Below are positions 5,260 through 5,350 of a stretch of DNA of 5,350 bases, piece by piece. Under the pieces are notes generated by a model. It was not told the origin of the DNA. It made no database searches and was given only the letters and a program-made list of their open reading frames with translations. The stretch spans positions 1 to 5,350 of the forward strand of contig JAWOBA010000086.1 in NCBI GenBank assembly GCA_046498285.1. The letters are read 5' to 3'. The DNA is from B33-G16 sp046498285 (lineage in GTDB: Bacteria > Desulfobacterota > DSM-4660 > Desulfatiglandales > B25-G16). A program made the translations under genes and the position numbers. Numbering within the stretch: the stretch's first letter is position 1; each line of letters opens with the position of its first letter.

Positions 5260-5350
5260 ATGCTGTCCAAGACCAGTGAGCGGAAGCGGTATGTGGACAG
5301 ACCTTGGCACCAGAAGCGGGACATCGAATGGATGATCGATCCATTTCCAC
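5260..5350 (+). CDS. Possible start of an unidentified gene, cut by the window end
   Basis: The frame from the ATG at 5260 stays open to the edge and reads as a charged, plausible peptide (MLSKTSERKRYVDRPWHQKR and onward through DIEWMIDPFP). The frame is open upstream to 5203, but there is no better start. GGAG (5256-5259) touches the ATG and is too close for a normal ribosome site. GC rises to about 54% (5241-5350, by eye) against roughly 40% in mltA, which suggests either a different gene or imported DNA such as a transposase remnant. A minus-strand frame is also open here, so coding direction is uncertain. I do not recognise the protein. Confidence 0.25.
   Translation, partial: MLSKTSERKRYVDRPWHQKRDIEWMIDPFP

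Overview
The window looks like a chromosomal piece of a Gram-negative bacterium, most likely a deltaproteobacterium (Desulfobacterota). Three things suggest this. Glycyl-tRNA synthetase is the two-gene alpha/beta bacterial type. The gene before it appears to end as RecO, and recO-glyQ-glyS is an order I associate with that group. The third gene is a lipoprotein lytic transglycosylase, which implies an outer membrane. The genes are AT-rich (roughly 40% GC by eye), while both window ends and one intergenic block are clearly richer in GC. The taxon is an inference.

Layout: bases 2-256 hold the 3' end of a plus-strand gene whose last ~40 codons look like the RecO C-terminus. The codons before that do not look like RecO and are GC-rich. 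A strong hairpin (252-300) overlaps the stop codon. Bases 257-788 are a long non-coding spacer. It contains a candidate sigma-70-type promoter (383-411), a GC-rich palindromic repeat element (528-682) and two mutually exclusive hairpins just before glyQ. glyQ (789-1661) and glyS (probably 1691-3766) form an operon encoding the two subunits of one enzyme. A short convergent spacer holds a second repeat element (3785-3880), made of 8-bp units in inverted orientation. This element runs into the end of mltA (3848-5098, minus strand) and supplies its last dozen codons. Bases 5099-5350 hold an inverted repeat upstream of mltA and, at the very edge, a GC-richer stretch that may begin another gene.

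Functionally, glyQ and glyS charge tRNA-Gly for translation. RecO acts in recombinational repair, and MltA in peptidoglycan turnover at the outer membrane. These are housekeeping genes. I see no defence system, CRISPR array, toxin-antitoxin pair or other new multi-gene system. The most interesting signals are the two repeat elements. The one upstream of glyQ carries mini-hairpins with paired T-A to C-G changes between its two copies, and GTAG/GGAG tetranucleotides reminiscent of REP elements. The one downstream of glyS seems to have rewritten the C-terminus of MltA.
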